Below are positions 26,573 through 35,925 of a stretch of DNA of 64,000 bases, piece after piece. The notes below the pieces were generated by a model. The model made no database searches, had not been told where the DNA came from, and saw only the letters and a program-made list of their open reading frames with translations. The stretch's first letter is position 1; each line of letters opens with the position of its first letter. The translations under genes and the position numbers were made by a program. Source of the stretch: Mangrovibacterium marinum (GTDB taxonomy: Bacteria; Bacteroidota; Bacteroidia; Bacteroidales; Prolixibacteraceae); the NCBI RefSeq assembly GCF_003046625.1, contig NZ_QAAD01000012.1, forward strand, positions 1 through 64,000. The letters are read 5' to 3'.

Positions 26573-27814
26573 ATGACAACAAGACTATTAACATTCGTAG
26601 TACTCATCTTTGCCCTACTCTTCAGTTGCGGAAAAGATGACGATGATATCGCAGGAGAAGATGTCAATCCAACTGAACTACCAACACAGGGAGGATCGGA
26701 AGAGTATGATCATTCGAACTACGGCACCTACGTTGCCATGATTGCCGGCGGAAGTTACATCGCTGCCGATGCAGCCGCCACGCCTGATTATTTTGGAATT
26801 AGCGGTATGCTGACAATCGCGATCGACCAAAGCACCACGGCAACCTTATGGATTGATGACCAAAAAGAAAGCTTTACCGTTAACCAAAGTCCGACGCTAA
26901 ACAGTGCGATAAACAAGTTACAATTTAACGGCACCAACAATTCCACTTTTTGGTTTTCGGTTGATGCCAACGGAGGGAATCCTGCTATCGACAGCATCAA
27001 GGCTCCGGCTTTTGTACAAACAACGAGCGCCCCAACCTCCGGGGAAAATCCATTGCACGGAACAGTCCTAAAAAGCACATCGGACAATCCGGTAGCCGTT
27101 TATACCGGTGAAGCAATATTCAGTCTGCGCCCACATACCAAAGTATGCGCCATAACCAAAGGTGGAAATTGCTACTTTGATTTTGGAGGAACATATCGTT
27201 CTTACGATTTCGGAGCCGAGTGCATCGCAGCAAGCCTGCTGTTTAATGACATTAGTTACAACGCCGGAGGGAAAACACTTAACGCGACCATTCACGACGA
27301 GATGGTTCTGTCGGGATCAATCAACTCCGATTTAGGACTAGTCCCCTTCAGCTTGCTTAATACAGCGGCGATCCCCGAGTTTAAACTGCTATTGAGCGAT
27401 CCGGCCAACGACAATAGTCCGGCAGGTATTCCCGGATCCGACTTCAGAACTGTTTCGGCCTTAGCCACGGAGAACTATGTTTGCATCAAAGTTAGCACCA
27501 GCGGTAATATCGCCGATTTTCTCGAAGACAACAGTTCCGGTCTGTCGACAAACTTCATCCTATGGACCCCCTCCGAGGTTGACGACGTATTTGTTGGCCG
27601 CGACGAAGCAATGATAAAAAAAACAGACAATTCGTTTGTTTCATTCGCGCAGACAAACAATTATGCTGTTCGAGGCACCACGTCGTTCTATGTATTTCTG
27701 GATAAACAATGGTGCGTTGACAGTGCAAACGAATTTGAATTTAGCCTCGCATCAAACTACACAATATCGGATGCCTATGACACAACAGACAACATCATTT
27801 TAAAAATAAAATAA
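26573..27814 (+). CDS. Lipoprotein of unknown function
   Basis: 413 residues, ATG start. An SPII signal peptide ends at LLFSC with lipidated Cys19, followed by a very acidic linker (GKDDDDIAGEDVN). The rest is a Ser/Thr/Asn-rich, beta-type domain with cysteines at CAITKGGNCYFDF and CVDSANEF. I do not recognise a family. It is bracketed by REP-like repeats and has no operon partner; base use looks less biased than in neighbouring core genes, so horizontal origin is possible but untested. Location at the outer membrane or periplasm is inferred from the lipobox. Confidence 0.75.
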   Translation: MTTRLLTFVVLIFALLFSCGKDDDDIAGEDVNPTELPTQGGSEEYDHSNYGTYVAMIAGGSYIAADAAATPDYFGISGMLTIAIDQSTTATLWIDDQKESFTVNQSPTLNSAINKLQFNGTNNSTFWFSVDANGGNPAIDSIKAPAFVQTTSAPTSGENPLHGTVLKSTSDNPVAVYTGEAIFSLRPHTKVCAITKGGNCYFDFGGTYRSYDFGAECIAASLLFNDISYNAGGKTLNATIHDEMVLSGSINSDLGLVPFSLLNTAAIPEFKLLLSDPANDNSPAGIPGSDFRTVSALATENYVCIKVSTSGNIADFLEDNSSGLSTNFILWTPSEVDDVFVGRDEAMIKKTDNSFVSFAQTNNYAVRGTTSFYVFLDKQWCVDSANEFEFSLASNYTISDAYDTTDNIILKIK

Positions 27815-27846
27815 CGGCCAAATAGCTGTATCTCCAAGCCCGAAGA

Positions 27847-28044
27847 ATGAATAAGCGCCAACGAAGGAAAGCTATCGTGGCGAGCTTTTTTCAGAAAATA
27901 AATCAGGACTCACCGGTGATCATGGACAAAGCAGGAAATATGCTGTCATCCTTTCTGATCTCCCGAAAAGCCGTTTTGTCCGAACAGCCTGTCATTTCGC
28001 TTATTTTCAACCTGAAATCCGTTTATGATCGGGATATGAATTGA
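27847..28044 (+). CDS. Possible small basic protein, doubtful
   Basis: 65 codons from an ATG (MNKRQRRKAIVASFF). No family, no membrane segment and no promoter box are recognised. It fills part of the 293-bp gap between the lipoprotein and the L,D-transpeptidase, which otherwise holds nothing visible. It may be a chance open frame. Confidence 0.2.
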   Translation: MNKRQRRKAIVASFFQKINQDSPVIMDKAGNMLSSFLISRKAVLSEQPVISLIFNLKSVYDRDMN

Positions 28045-28100
28045 CCGAGAATTTTAAAATTATTAACACGCTACCCTATCGCATATCAATATTAATTCAC

Positions 28101-28108
28101 TAGTTTTG
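28101..28108 (+). promoter_or_regulatory. Candidate -7 box of the YkuD_2 gene
   Basis: TAGTTTTG matches TAnnTTTG and lies 12 bp before the ATG at 28120. No clear -33 TTG was found at the usual distance. A transcript from here would have a very short leader. Confidence 0.4.
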
Positions 28109-28119
28109 TGGCAATTGTA

Positions 28120-28794
28120 ATGGATATGCGCAGAGGGATACTTTTTTTCACTTTATTTTCGATTGTTTTTATTGGGATTTTGATCCTACCACCGATGTCG
28201 GAAAACCGGCAGGACCGGCTTGCTGCTGCGGCCAATGCAGATAGCTTATTTGTGCAGTATTCGGCCTTGAAACTGAATAACAGATTACCCTACCCGGTAT
28301 TTGCCCGGGCAGTAAAAGGCCTCGACCAGTTTCACTTCAACAATAAAAAAGTACTGACCATCATCGACTACAGCCGCCCTTCGACTGAAAAACGACTATT
28401 TGTACTTGATTTATCGCAGAATAAAGTCTTATTCGAAAGCTTAGTTGCCCATGGCAAAAATTCGGGGATGGATTATGCCACCCAATTTTCGAACAAGCCA
28501 CAGTCGTTGAAAAGCAGCCCCGGCTTTTATGCCACAGCTGAAACTTATCAGGGTAAGCATGGTTACTCGCTGCGACTGGACGGCCTCGAGAAGGGAGTCA
28601 ACGATCATGCCCGCCAACGTGCCATTGTCATGCATTCGGCCGCCTATGTGTCGGAGCAGTTTATCCAAAGCACGGGGCGCTTAGGACGAAGCTGGGGGTG
28701 CCCGGCCCTGCCCGACAAGCTGAACAAAGACATTATTGATTGCATCAAAAACGGCACCTGCCTGTACATCTACACCAATGCTACTACCGCCTGA
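28120..28794 (+). CDS. Murein L,D-transpeptidase catalytic domain protein (YkuD_2 family)
   Basis: 224 residues from the ATG at 28120; a GTG at 28108 falls in the -7 box and an ATG at 28126 is possible. One N-terminal membrane helix or signal anchor (GILFFTLFSIVFIGILIL). The YkuD_2 catalytic segment is visible as RAIVMHSAAYVS (His) and GRSWGCPALP (Cys), separated by about 25 residues. It probably forms or edits 3-3 cross-links or attaches partners to peptidoglycan in the periplasm; the exact reaction is not established for this subfamily. A second, unrelated-type L,D-transpeptidase is encoded 170 bp away on the other strand. Confidence 0.88.
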   Translation: MDMRRGILFFTLFSIVFIGILILPPMSENRQDRLAAAANADSLFVQYSALKLNNRLPYPVFARAVKGLDQFHFNNKKVLTIIDYSRPSTEKRLFVLDLSQNKVLFESLVAHGKNSGMDYATQFSNKPQSLKSSPGFYATAETYQGKHGYSLRLDGLEKGVNDHARQRAIVMHSAAYVSEQFIQSTGRLGRSWGCPALPDKLNKDIIDCIKNGTCLYIYTNATTA

Positions 28795-28963
28795 TTTTTC
28801 AGGAATACCGATACGCAGAGGCGCCACGCCGCCAGGTCGTCAAGTGACTTTGCTCATGTTCGGGCTGACAACGACTGACAACAGGATATCCGAAAATTCC
28901 CAACTTTCATCGCTAATGGTGCTGCTCAAAAACCGGCTCCACAAGCTTCGCGTGTTTTGATGC

Positions 28964-30667
28964 TTAAAAGGCCTTTTCGTTGAAACGCGGCTGGCTTTTA
29001 GCGTCCAACTGACGGAGTACGGGTTCATCGCGCCGGTAAATATCGGGATAGAAAATCAGCTTGCCGGTTTCGTCATAGCCAATAGTCCAATACAACACCA
29101 TCACATCGACCTGTTTGGCCGGATAGGCGCGGATAGTTTGTCCCGATTGCAGGATGGTGTCGATTCGAGCCCGGTCATAGTCCGTTCCTTCGAGCAAGAC
29201 AGCAGCCAGTGCCAGCGGGTTTTGAATACGAATGCAGCCGTGGCTAAAAGCTCGTTGACTCTCGCCGAACAGTTTTTTCGACGGTGTGTCGTGCATAAAA
29301 ACTGAATATTTGTTCGGGAAGGTCAATTTGACAAGTCCCAGCGCATTCCAGGCGCCCGGGCGCTGACGGACAACATAGGGAAAGCTGGCCAAGCTAGCTT
29401 GACTAAAATCGATGGTTGCCGGATTCAACTTTTTCCCTGCCCGATCCAACAGATCGAAATGATTTTTGCTCAAATAGGCCGGGTCCTTTTTCAGTTCAGG
29501 CAGAATGCTCGTTCGGATAATCGAGCGCGGGACAATCCAGGGCGGATTAAATTCAACGTACTCCAGCCGCGATTTAAACACCGGTGTTCTGGTGTAAGGC
29601 CTTCCTACCTGAACCCTGGACGTATAGCGCAGCTTTGTACCATCGACGTAATAAATTTTAAAAGCCGGAATATTGACTACAATATAACAGTCGCTGAGAT
29701 TGGATACCACCCAGCGTACCCGTTCCATATTGACGCGGATTTTGCCCAGGAGAAAATCAGCCGACTGATTGAGTGCTTCGCGTGTTTGAGGACCCACAAC
29801 ACCATCGGGCGTCAATCCGTTTGCCTGCTGAAAGCGGACGACGTCAGCCACCAGCGCATCATCATAAAATAGGCTCTGCGTATCGGCCGACAGCTGGCCT
29901 GTTTGCTGCAAGCGTTTGCGGATTTGGAGCACGGCGCTGTCCTGGTCTCCTGCTTCCAGCCAGCGTGTGCCGCCAACAGTTTGCCACGCTACGGTGTCCT
30001 TCTCTTTCGCATAATGCTGCAGCAGCTCACGATACGCCTGGTAGATTTCCAGCCGTGGGCGCAGGCGAGCAAGACTTCCCGCAACGTCCTTGGCGGCAAT
30101 CGCTTGTTCCAGCTTGGCGGGCACGCCCTCTTCCAGATCGCGCGAGCTGTAGTTCCACTTTTGATCCAGCGACTCCGGATTGACTTTCCCCTCGAGCAGA
30201 TGGTAAGCGTAAAGGAGTACCGCATCAGTCACCAGAATATCGAAACGGGCAACAGCCTGATAATCGATATAATCGCCACCAAGCATCCCCTGGAGATCAT
30301 GGGCCACAGCTTGAATTGTGGGTGCATGATAATCTGTCGGGGTCAGGCCATCTTCCCACGAATGGTTTAAAGCCTGCGCCGCATCAAGCAAAGTTGAAAA
30401 ATCAGACCACGCCGGTTTATAGGCACGTTTCCGGTAAAATTCGGGCAATATTTCTTCTGCCGAAATCAGCTCATCTCCAAACTGTAATTCCTTGCCGGCT
30501 GCCGCCTGCGCCAACGCCTCCTGAATCGCCAGGCTGATCTGCTCCTGATTGCGATAAATTTGCCGGTGAGCCCTTACATTCGTGCTATCGGCCCTGTAGG
30601 CATACAGCTTCGGCATTCCCGAAAACATCAGAACCGCAAAAACCAGGATATGGAGCAGTGCATTCAT
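28964..30667 (-). CDS. L,D-transpeptidase of the YcbB/LdtD type
   Basis: 567 residues, ATG start, signal peptide (LLHILVFAVLMFSGMPKLYA). Domain order: N-terminal scaffold domain (about 45-260), peptidoglycan-binding helices (FYDDALVADVVRFQQANGL..GVVGPQTREALNQ, about 270-305), then the YkuD catalytic domain (about 330-510) with VFMHDTPSK and the catalytic SHGCIRIQNP. It makes 3-3 cross-links between meso-diaminopimelate residues, as LdtD does. It stands alone; REP-like copy B lies upstream of its start. Confidence 0.94.
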   Translation of the reverse strand: MNALLHILVFAVLMFSGMPKLYAYRADSTNVRAHRQIYRNQEQISLAIQEALAQAAAGKELQFGDELISAEEILPEFYRKRAYKPAWSDFSTLLDAAQALNHSWEDGLTPTDYHAPTIQAVAHDLQGMLGGDYIDYQAVARFDILVTDAVLLYAYHLLEGKVNPESLDQKWNYSSRDLEEGVPAKLEQAIAAKDVAGSLARLRPRLEIYQAYRELLQHYAKEKDTVAWQTVGGTRWLEAGDQDSAVLQIRKRLQQTGQLSADTQSLFYDDALVADVVRFQQANGLTPDGVVGPQTREALNQSADFLLGKIRVNMERVRWVVSNLSDCYIVVNIPAFKIYYVDGTKLRYTSRVQVGRPYTRTPVFKSRLEYVEFNPPWIVPRSIIRTSILPELKKDPAYLSKNHFDLLDRAGKKLNPATIDFSQASLASFPYVVRQRPGAWNALGLVKLTFPNKYSVFMHDTPSKKLFGESQRAFSHGCIRIQNPLALAAVLLEGTDYDRARIDTILQSGQTIRAYPAKQVDVMVLYWTIGYDETGKLIFYPDIYRRDEPVLRQLDAKSQPRFNEKAF

Positions 30668-30930
30668 CAGTAAAGTGTATTAATAGCCGCCATGCTTGCT
30701 ACAAATTACGCATTCGCCAACGCAAACACAAGCGTGTGCCGGAGAATCGCCAACAAGGATGGAAGTGGAAGATTTTTGGTGATCGGGTATTAGAAGTTCT
30801 CGGGTTGTCGTTGTTGTCAAAAGTTGTCGTTCTAAACGCCATCAACAAGCAAGAAAGCCGTTCGATCAATGCCAAAAAGTCTGGAATCAGTTGGCCTATT
30901 TTTAAGAGGCCGAAATCAAACAAAAAGCTT

Positions 30931-31403
30931 CCTGCAATCCCGGAGGGATGCAATTTGGGTAGCTTTGGCATTTGCGTGGGTAAAATTTCGTCCCGTACGG
31001 GAGGGGACAATCTTCGTGTTATCGTTTGTGCTACCCAAATTATACCGTTGCACAGGCTAAATTTATACTCTGAAATAGGATGGTATAATGCCGATAGACT
31101 GAAAAAGGAGCATTGAAACGAAGTGATTGGATGCGACACTTTTGAAGCTAATCGGTATTGAATGGCTAAAGCCATTGCTGAAAAATGAAAACCCGTCCGG
31201 TAGGACAAAAGATTCAAATTGAGCAAAAGTAGGAGTGAAAAACAGCTCGGTTTGGGGTAAGGCCCATCAATACCGGTTTGCTACAGAATGAGGCTTTGCT
31301 CCTGATTCAAACTCAATCGCAAATCAAGGCATCCCCGATGCGGTTTGGAAACCCGGCCTACCGCAGGCAGGCACATCACCCGAAGAGACTTTCGCAGAAA
31401 AAA
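30931..31403. repeat. REP-like nested-hairpin element, full copy B
   Basis: The outer arms AATTTGGGTAGC (30952-30963) and GCTACCCAAATT (31030-31041) are a perfect 12-bp inverted repeat around the near-palindrome GTCCCGTACGGGAG (30990-31003). The downstream words match copy A in order and spacing (copy A 483 bp, copy B 473 bp). The leader word AATCGCCAACAAGGATGGAAGT at about 30746 and a GTTGTCG run at 30800-30835 resemble parts of the 13.4-14.0 kb region. The whole 30668-31406 stretch has no credible gene. Confidence 0.85.
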
Positions 31404-31406
31404 GAA

Positions 31407-31443
31407 GGAGCGGATCAAATTCAATATTGATTTGACCCGCTCC
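31407..31443 (-). terminator. Terminator of the YebC gene
   Basis: GGAGCGG-ATCAAAT pairs with ATTTGA-CCCGCTCC across a 9-nt loop with a single bulge. An A-run on the plus strand to its left supplies the minus-strand U-tail. Confidence 0.7.
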
Positions 31444-31498
31444 TCCCTACTACTTGTTTGCCGATGAACATCAGGCAAAGCGATGTATTGAAACTTGT

Positions 31499-32209
31499 TT
31501 AGGCGATGTTTGTAAACACGTGTTGCACATCGTCGTCTTCTTCAATTTTATCGAGTAATTTCTCGATGTCTTCCAGCTGTTCGTCGGTAAATTCAACCGG
31601 CGTTGTCGGGATACGCTTCAGCACCGCTTTCTTAACGTCGATCTGTTTATCTTCCAGGGCTTTCGAAAGCGTCCCAAAGCTTGTATAATCGCCTGTCACA
31701 TAAACCATGTCCTCTTCCACTTCAATTTCTTCCAGACCGGCATCAATCAGCTCCAGCTCCATCTCTTCGATATCGATGGCATCCGTTTTTTCGAACTCGA
31801 AAACAGCTTTGCGTGCAAACATGAACTCCAATGAACCTGTTGGCACCATACTGCCACCTGATTTATTGAAATACGACTTCACATTGGCTACGGTACGGGT
31901 TGTATTGTCGGTTGCACATTCCACAAAAACCAATACGCCATGTGGTCCTTTACCTTCGTAATTGACCTCCGAGAAATCGGAGGCATCTTTACCTGCCGCC
32001 CGTTTGATGGCCGAGTCGATGTTATCCTTCGGCATATTTTGGGCTTTTGCGTTCTGGATGGCAGTACGCAATTTCGCATTCATATCCGGATCTTGTCCGC
32101 CTTCTTTTGCGGCCATTGTAATAGCCCTTGATAATTTCGGAAAAATCCGGGACATGTGGCCCCAACGCTTTTCTTTGGCGGCCCGGCGATATTCAAATGC
32201 TCTTCCCAC
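31499..32209 (-). CDS. YebC/PmpR-family regulator or translation factor
   Basis: 236 residues with a GTG start at 32209; the conserved N-terminus [16 protein letters not shown] begins there, which decides the start. Conserved blocks include [32 protein letters not shown] and YEGKGPHGV. The family was annotated as DNA-binding regulators; recent work links members to relief of ribosome stalling at proline-rich stretches, so the precise role here is open. Monocistronic by appearance, with a terminator after it. Confidence 0.95.
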   Translation of the reverse strand: MGRAFEYRRAAKEKRWGHMSRIFPKLSRAITMAAKEGGQDPDMNAKLRTAIQNAKAQNMPKDNIDSAIKRAAGKDASDFSEVNYEGKGPHGVLVFVECATDNTTRTVANVKSYFNKSGGSMVPTGSLEFMFARKAVFEFEKTDAIDIEEMELELIDAGLEEIEVEEDMVYVTGDYTSFGTLSKALEDKQIDVKKAVLKRIPTTPVEFTDEQLEDIEKLLDKIEEDDDVQHVFTNIA

Positions 32210-32286
32210 GGTAATATTTTATTTAGATGATACGTAAATTTTTGATGGCACAAAAGTAAAAAAATACTTTCTAGCCTGTATGCTTT

Positions 32287-33597
32287 TCAACGAAAATCAT
32301 TTTCAGGCACTTGCTTTCGGGGGATGGAGAAATAGAATTCAGATCCCTTTTGATGTTGCGATTGGAACCACATCTTTCCGCCCATCAAGGCAACGATTCG
32401 TTTGCTCAAATACAGCCCCATGCCCAGTCCGCGTTCGATGGTCGTTTCGCTGCTGGGACATTTCACAAACGAGTCGAAGATAAAGGCTTCGTATTCGGGC
32501 TTAATACCTCGCCCCTGATCCTTCACAAAAAACACAATGTCGGCGGCTTCCTCGCGGCAACCAAAACAGATGGAGCCGCGATCCGAGAAATGCATCGCAT
32601 TCTTGATCAGATGCCGCAAGACCTGCGAAAGGCGGTTTCTGTCGGCCCATACAACCGGATTATTCAGCGCCAGCTGGTATTGAAAATCGAGCTGCCTTTT
32701 CTGCTCCGTGGCGGCATAGCTCCTGAAATTATCGTTCAATTCGTCGAACATTTCCCGCAAATCCACCGGCTCCGGGAACAATTCCAGCTGATCAACTTCA
32801 AGCTTCGACAGATCGATCATATCTTCCACCAAATTCACCAGCTGTATGCCGTTGTAATGAATGATCTGATGGATCTTCTGCATATCCTCCTTTTGGTAAT
32901 CCATTTCGGGGATCACCGAAGTAAACCCCGATATTACGTTCAGCGGAGTCCGTACTTCGTGCGACAGGTTCGCCAGGAAAGCCGTCTTCAACTGATCCGA
33001 CGACCGGGCTCGCAGGTACTGCAATTCATAATTCCGCTTCACCGACAAGGTCGCCAGGAAAATCAAAATCATTGCAAAAGCGGTTCCCAAATACATATCG
33101 AAACTGCGCAGCTGATCCGACTCATAGTCGCCTAACAAGTGCGGAAAATGATATTCAATCAGGAAAAGCCCCAGCATATTCAACAGAAACAGACTGATGG
33201 GTAGCAGATAAGTTCCTCGCTTCGAGATCAGAATATAAAACACATAGACGCCGGTAATCACGATCAGCGTCGGCCCCTTAGAGCCATAGTTGAAATACCA
33301 CAGCAAATTGGAAAACAGAACCGCGCCCACAAAGATTGCCGGCACAAGCCACCGGGGAAACAGCCCCCTGCGAGCAGTTGTAAAAAAACTCAGCGTGACA
33401 AGGCAAAACACCAAAGTAACCCAGCCCATATTATACAGGCCGGTTGCAAAATTAGTCACCGTTGCAACAGCTGTCACCAACGATAGAGTCAGACAGCCAA
33501 TTATGATTAACCGCTGCTCAAATGTTCCTTCCTCAAAGTTTCCACAAACAACTCTCCGGGTTCCATCCACCAACCGCTTTGGGAAATTGTCATTCAT
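32287..33597 (-). CDS. Membrane-bound sensor histidine kinase without PAS domain
   Basis: 436 residues from the ATG at 33597; a GTG three codons earlier is an alternative. Six membrane helices cover about residues 27-190, with a short coil leading into HisKA, phospho-acceptor His213 (NLSHEVRTPLNVISGF). HATPase_c follows with LRHLIKNAMHFS (N box), VKDQGRGIKPEYE and GLGMGLYLSKRIVALMGG. No receiver domain is attached and no response regulator gene is adjacent. The signal is unknown. Similar overall design to the kinase at 16260-18344 but without its PAS modules. Confidence 0.93.
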   Translation of the reverse strand: MNDNFPKRLVDGTRRVVCGNFEEGTFEQRLIIIGCLTLSLVTAVATVTNFATGLYNMGWVTLVFCLVTLSFFTTARRGLFPRWLVPAIFVGAVLFSNLLWYFNYGSKGPTLIVITGVYVFYILISKRGTYLLPISLFLLNMLGLFLIEYHFPHLLGDYESDQLRSFDMYLGTAFAMILIFLATLSVKRNYELQYLRARSSDQLKTAFLANLSHEVRTPLNVISGFTSVIPEMDYQKEDMQKIHQIIHYNGIQLVNLVEDMIDLSKLEVDQLELFPEPVDLREMFDELNDNFRSYAATEQKRQLDFQYQLALNNPVVWADRNRLSQVLRHLIKNAMHFSDRGSICFGCREEAADIVFFVKDQGRGIKPEYEAFIFDSFVKCPSSETTIERGLGMGLYLSKRIVALMGGKMWFQSQHQKGSEFYFSIPRKQVPENDFR

Positions 33598-33734
33598 AAG
33601 ACGCACACATTTGGTTTACACTGAAAACCATTTTGAAAGGCCGAAAATAATTAAAAGCCCGAAACATACAAATTGCATCGGCTCCCCCAAAAGCATTAAG
33701 GTTCGTCAGATCATCAACAAGCGCGATTTTAACC

Positions 33735-33742
33735 TATCTTTG
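33735..33742 (+). promoter_or_regulatory. Candidate -7 box of apbE
   Basis: TATCTTTG matches TAnnTTTG and ends 20 bp before the ATG at 33763. No convincing -33 element at the normal distance. Confidence 0.45.
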
Positions 33743-33762
33743 TGCCAACAAAATTCAAAAAG

Positions 33763-34785
33763 ATGATGTACACCAGATCCGCCTCCGCACTTTTATTGTT
33801 TATTACAATACTCACGTCCTGCCAGTCGAAATCCCGCTACGTGCATAACGAAGGGATGATTTTTGGTACGATCTACCACCTCAGTTATGAAAGTCCACAA
33901 GGAGAAGATCTGCATGAAGGGGTGAAAGCGGAACTGGATCACTTCAACCAATCGCTGTCGACCTACGACCCGAATTCGGTCATCTCGAAAGTAAACAGCA
34001 ACCGCGACACGGTGCTGGATCGCTATTTCACCACTGTTTTTAAGAAAGCAGAGAAAGTTTCGGAAATCACAGATGGGGCTTTCGACATCACAGTGGCGCC
34101 AATGGTCAATGTGTGGGGCTTTGGTTTTAAAAATAAAGAAAATGTTACCGAAGCGCTTATTGACTCGCTGAAAGCGCTCGTTGGCTACCAAAAAGTCAAA
34201 CTCATCGACGGAAAGATCGTGAAAGAGCATCCCAATACCATGCTGGATTGCAGTGCTATTGCCAAGGGCTACGGTGTTGATGTGGTGGCGGCCTATCTGC
34301 GCGGGCAAGGCTGCAAAAACTATATGGTGGAGATTGGCGGTGAAGTGGTTACCCGTGGGGTGAATCCCAAAGGTGAAAGCTGGAACATCGGCATCAGCAC
34401 TCCCGACGAGAACAGCTTCTTCAAAGAACAACAAATGCAAGCCATTGTAGGGCTATCGAACAAAGCGCTGGCCACCTCGGGCAACTACCGCAATTTCTAT
34501 GTTGAAGATGGCAAAAAATACGCGCACACCATCGATCCCCACACCGGCTACCCGGTACAGCACAGTCTTTTAAGCACTACCGTACTGGCCGACAGCTGCA
34601 TGACTGCCGATGCATTTGCAACAGCCTTCATGGTTCTGGGGCTGGATAAGTCGATCGAGATTGCCAGCCAAGTTCCCGAAATTGAAGTCTACTTCATCTA
34701 TGCCGATGAAGACGGGAAATACAGAAGCTACTTTTCCGAGGGGTTCAAATCGTTGATTAAGGAAGAATTCAACGTTCAGCAATAA
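33763..34785 (+). CDS. apbE: FAD:protein FMN transferase
   Basis: 340 residues from the ATG at 33763 (MMYTRSASALLLF); an in-frame GTG at 33742 overlaps the promoter box. SPII lipobox with Cys20 (ILTSC), so a periplasmic lipoprotein. ApbE family features are FNQSLSTYDPNSVISKVN, GAFDITVAPMVNVWGFG, LDCSAIAKGYGVDVV (FAD/Mg site), GGEVVTRG and ADSCMTADAFATA. It transfers FMN from FAD to Thr in SGAT-like motifs, here most likely NqrB Thr217 and NqrC Thr206 encoded 8-14 kb away. Confidence 0.95.
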   Translation: MMYTRSASALLLFITILTSCQSKSRYVHNEGMIFGTIYHLSYESPQGEDLHEGVKAELDHFNQSLSTYDPNSVISKVNSNRDTVLDRYFTTVFKKAEKVSEITDGAFDITVAPMVNVWGFGFKNKENVTEALIDSLKALVGYQKVKLIDGKIVKEHPNTMLDCSAIAKGYGVDVVAAYLRGQGCKNYMVEIGGEVVTRGVNPKGESWNIGISTPDENSFFKEQQMQAIVGLSNKALATSGNYRNFYVEDGKKYAHTIDPHTGYPVQHSLLSTTVLADSCMTADAFATAFMVLGLDKSIEIASQVPEIEVYFIYADEDGKYRSYFSEGFKSLIKEEFNVQQ

Positions 34786-34800
34786 ATGGCCGGGGAAATA

Positions 34801-35049
34801 TCAGCAACTTCCCGGCTCTTCTTTGATCAGGCTCAGCTCTTTAAATCGCAATTCTTTACGGGCCTGTGCCTGTTCTATTTTATCGAAGGTTTGTGCACAG
34901 GTAATGCCTCGCTCTTTCATGTGCGGGTTGGCTCCAATGTGCAAATTAGGAAATTCACCTTTCTTTTCAGTCAAAATTTTGATGGCCAGGCCGGCAAAAG
35001 CAACAGCCATTAAAAGCACGGCAAACAATAAAACAACAACAAAATTCAT
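34801..35049 (-). CDS. Small single-helix membrane protein
   Basis: 82 residues from the ATG at 35049 (MNFVVVLLFAVLLMAVAFAGLAI). One N-terminal membrane helix, then a charged tail with KILTEKKGEFPNLHIGANP, a cysteine in RGITCAQTFDK and a last-residue cysteine. Proteins of this pattern, annotated only as membrane or secreted protein, are often found near apbE in Bacteroidota. The position recalls NqrM, the small Cys-containing factor for NQR iron-site maturation, but the cysteine pattern differs, so this is only a lead. Convergent with apbE, 15 bp apart. Confidence 0.65.
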   Translation of the reverse strand: MNFVVVLLFAVLLMAVAFAGLAIKILTEKKGEFPNLHIGANPHMKERGITCAQTFDKIEQAQARKELRFKELSLIKEEPGSC

Positions 35050-35254
35050 AATTCTTCTCCTTCTCTTTTCGTGGGCGAAATTAACTAAAAGCTTTGGTTT
35101 TTCCCTTCCGCATAGCGTTAATAAAAACAAATTTAGCGACTTATTGTTTTTTGGGCACCGCAAAACGGATGCCCCTTCTGCTTAATATCAAAAAGATCTT
35201 CGTATTTTTAAGCAACCAATTCGGGGCCTATGGTGCCCGTCAATAAATTTCGCT

Positions 35255-35635
35255 ATGGATTCACATGTTAAAATCATCGGCATCCTTTATCTGGTTTTCA
35301 GCATTCTTGGTATCATTGGTGCTCTCGTTTTATTTCTGACACTCAACCTCATTGGTCAGTTCATTGATGATTCGGAGGTCGTGGCCATCTTATCGATTGT
35401 AGCCACAGTCGTGGCCACGGTTATGGCAGTTTGCTCTGTTCCGGGCATTATTGCCGGCTGGGGACTGTTGAAATACCAGGAATGGGCGCGTATTCTGACC
35501 ATCATCCTGTCGGCGCTGAACATCCTGAACTTTCCTTTTGGAACAGCCCTGGGCATTTATGCGATCTGGGCACTTGTTCAACCCGAAACAATCGATCTGT
35601 TCGGGTCGGCAGCTCCTAATATCCAAAGCCGGTGA
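35255..35635 (+). CDS. Small integral membrane protein of unknown function
   Basis: 126 residues, ATG start. Three to four hydrophobic helices (IIGILYLVFSILGIIGALVLF; VVAILSIVATVVATVMAVCSVPGIIAG; a third around ILNILNFPFGTALGIYAIW) with short polar loops. It resembles the many small DUF4064-like membrane proteins but no family is certain. Its stop codon overlaps the GTG start of the acylphosphatase gene (GTGA), implying coupled translation. Confidence 0.75.
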   Translation: MDSHVKIIGILYLVFSILGIIGALVLFLTLNLIGQFIDDSEVVAILSIVATVVATVMAVCSVPGIIAGWGLLKYQEWARILTIILSALNILNFPFGTALGIYAIWALVQPETIDLFGSAAPNIQSR

Positions 35636-35913
35636 GTTCCAGCAAACGGATCCATATCATCCTGGTTGGGCGGGTTCAAGGCGTCGGCTTTCGTTCTTTC
35701 AGCCGACACAAAGCGCTTGAGCTAAAACTGAGCGGCTGGGTGCGCAACAAGATGGATGGCAGCGTGGAGATCGAGGTTGAAGGTCATCCGGAGACCATCG
35801 CCCGCTTTATTGCAGAGCTGAAAGCGGGCAACGGCTACAGCCGTGTCGACCGCATTTTCAAATCAGAACTGCCCGAGCTGGCCAACTACCCATCCTTTTA
35901 CATTAAATATTGA
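35632..35913 (+). CDS. acyP: Acylphosphatase
   Basis: 93 residues with a GTG start in the GTGA overlap. It hydrolyses acyl phosphates. The signature VGRVQGVGFRSFSRHKALEL holds the catalytic Arg, and GWVRNKMDGSVEIEVEG holds the catalytic Asn. Family length is about 90 aa. The decarboxylase gene begins 12 bp later, so the three genes from 35255 may form an operon. Confidence 0.95.
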   Translation: MSSSKRIHIILVGRVQGVGFRSFSRHKALELKLSGWVRNKMDGSVEIEVEGHPETIARFIAELKAGNGYSRVDRIFKSELPELANYPSFYIKY

Positions 35914-35925
35914 AACAAGATTAAC

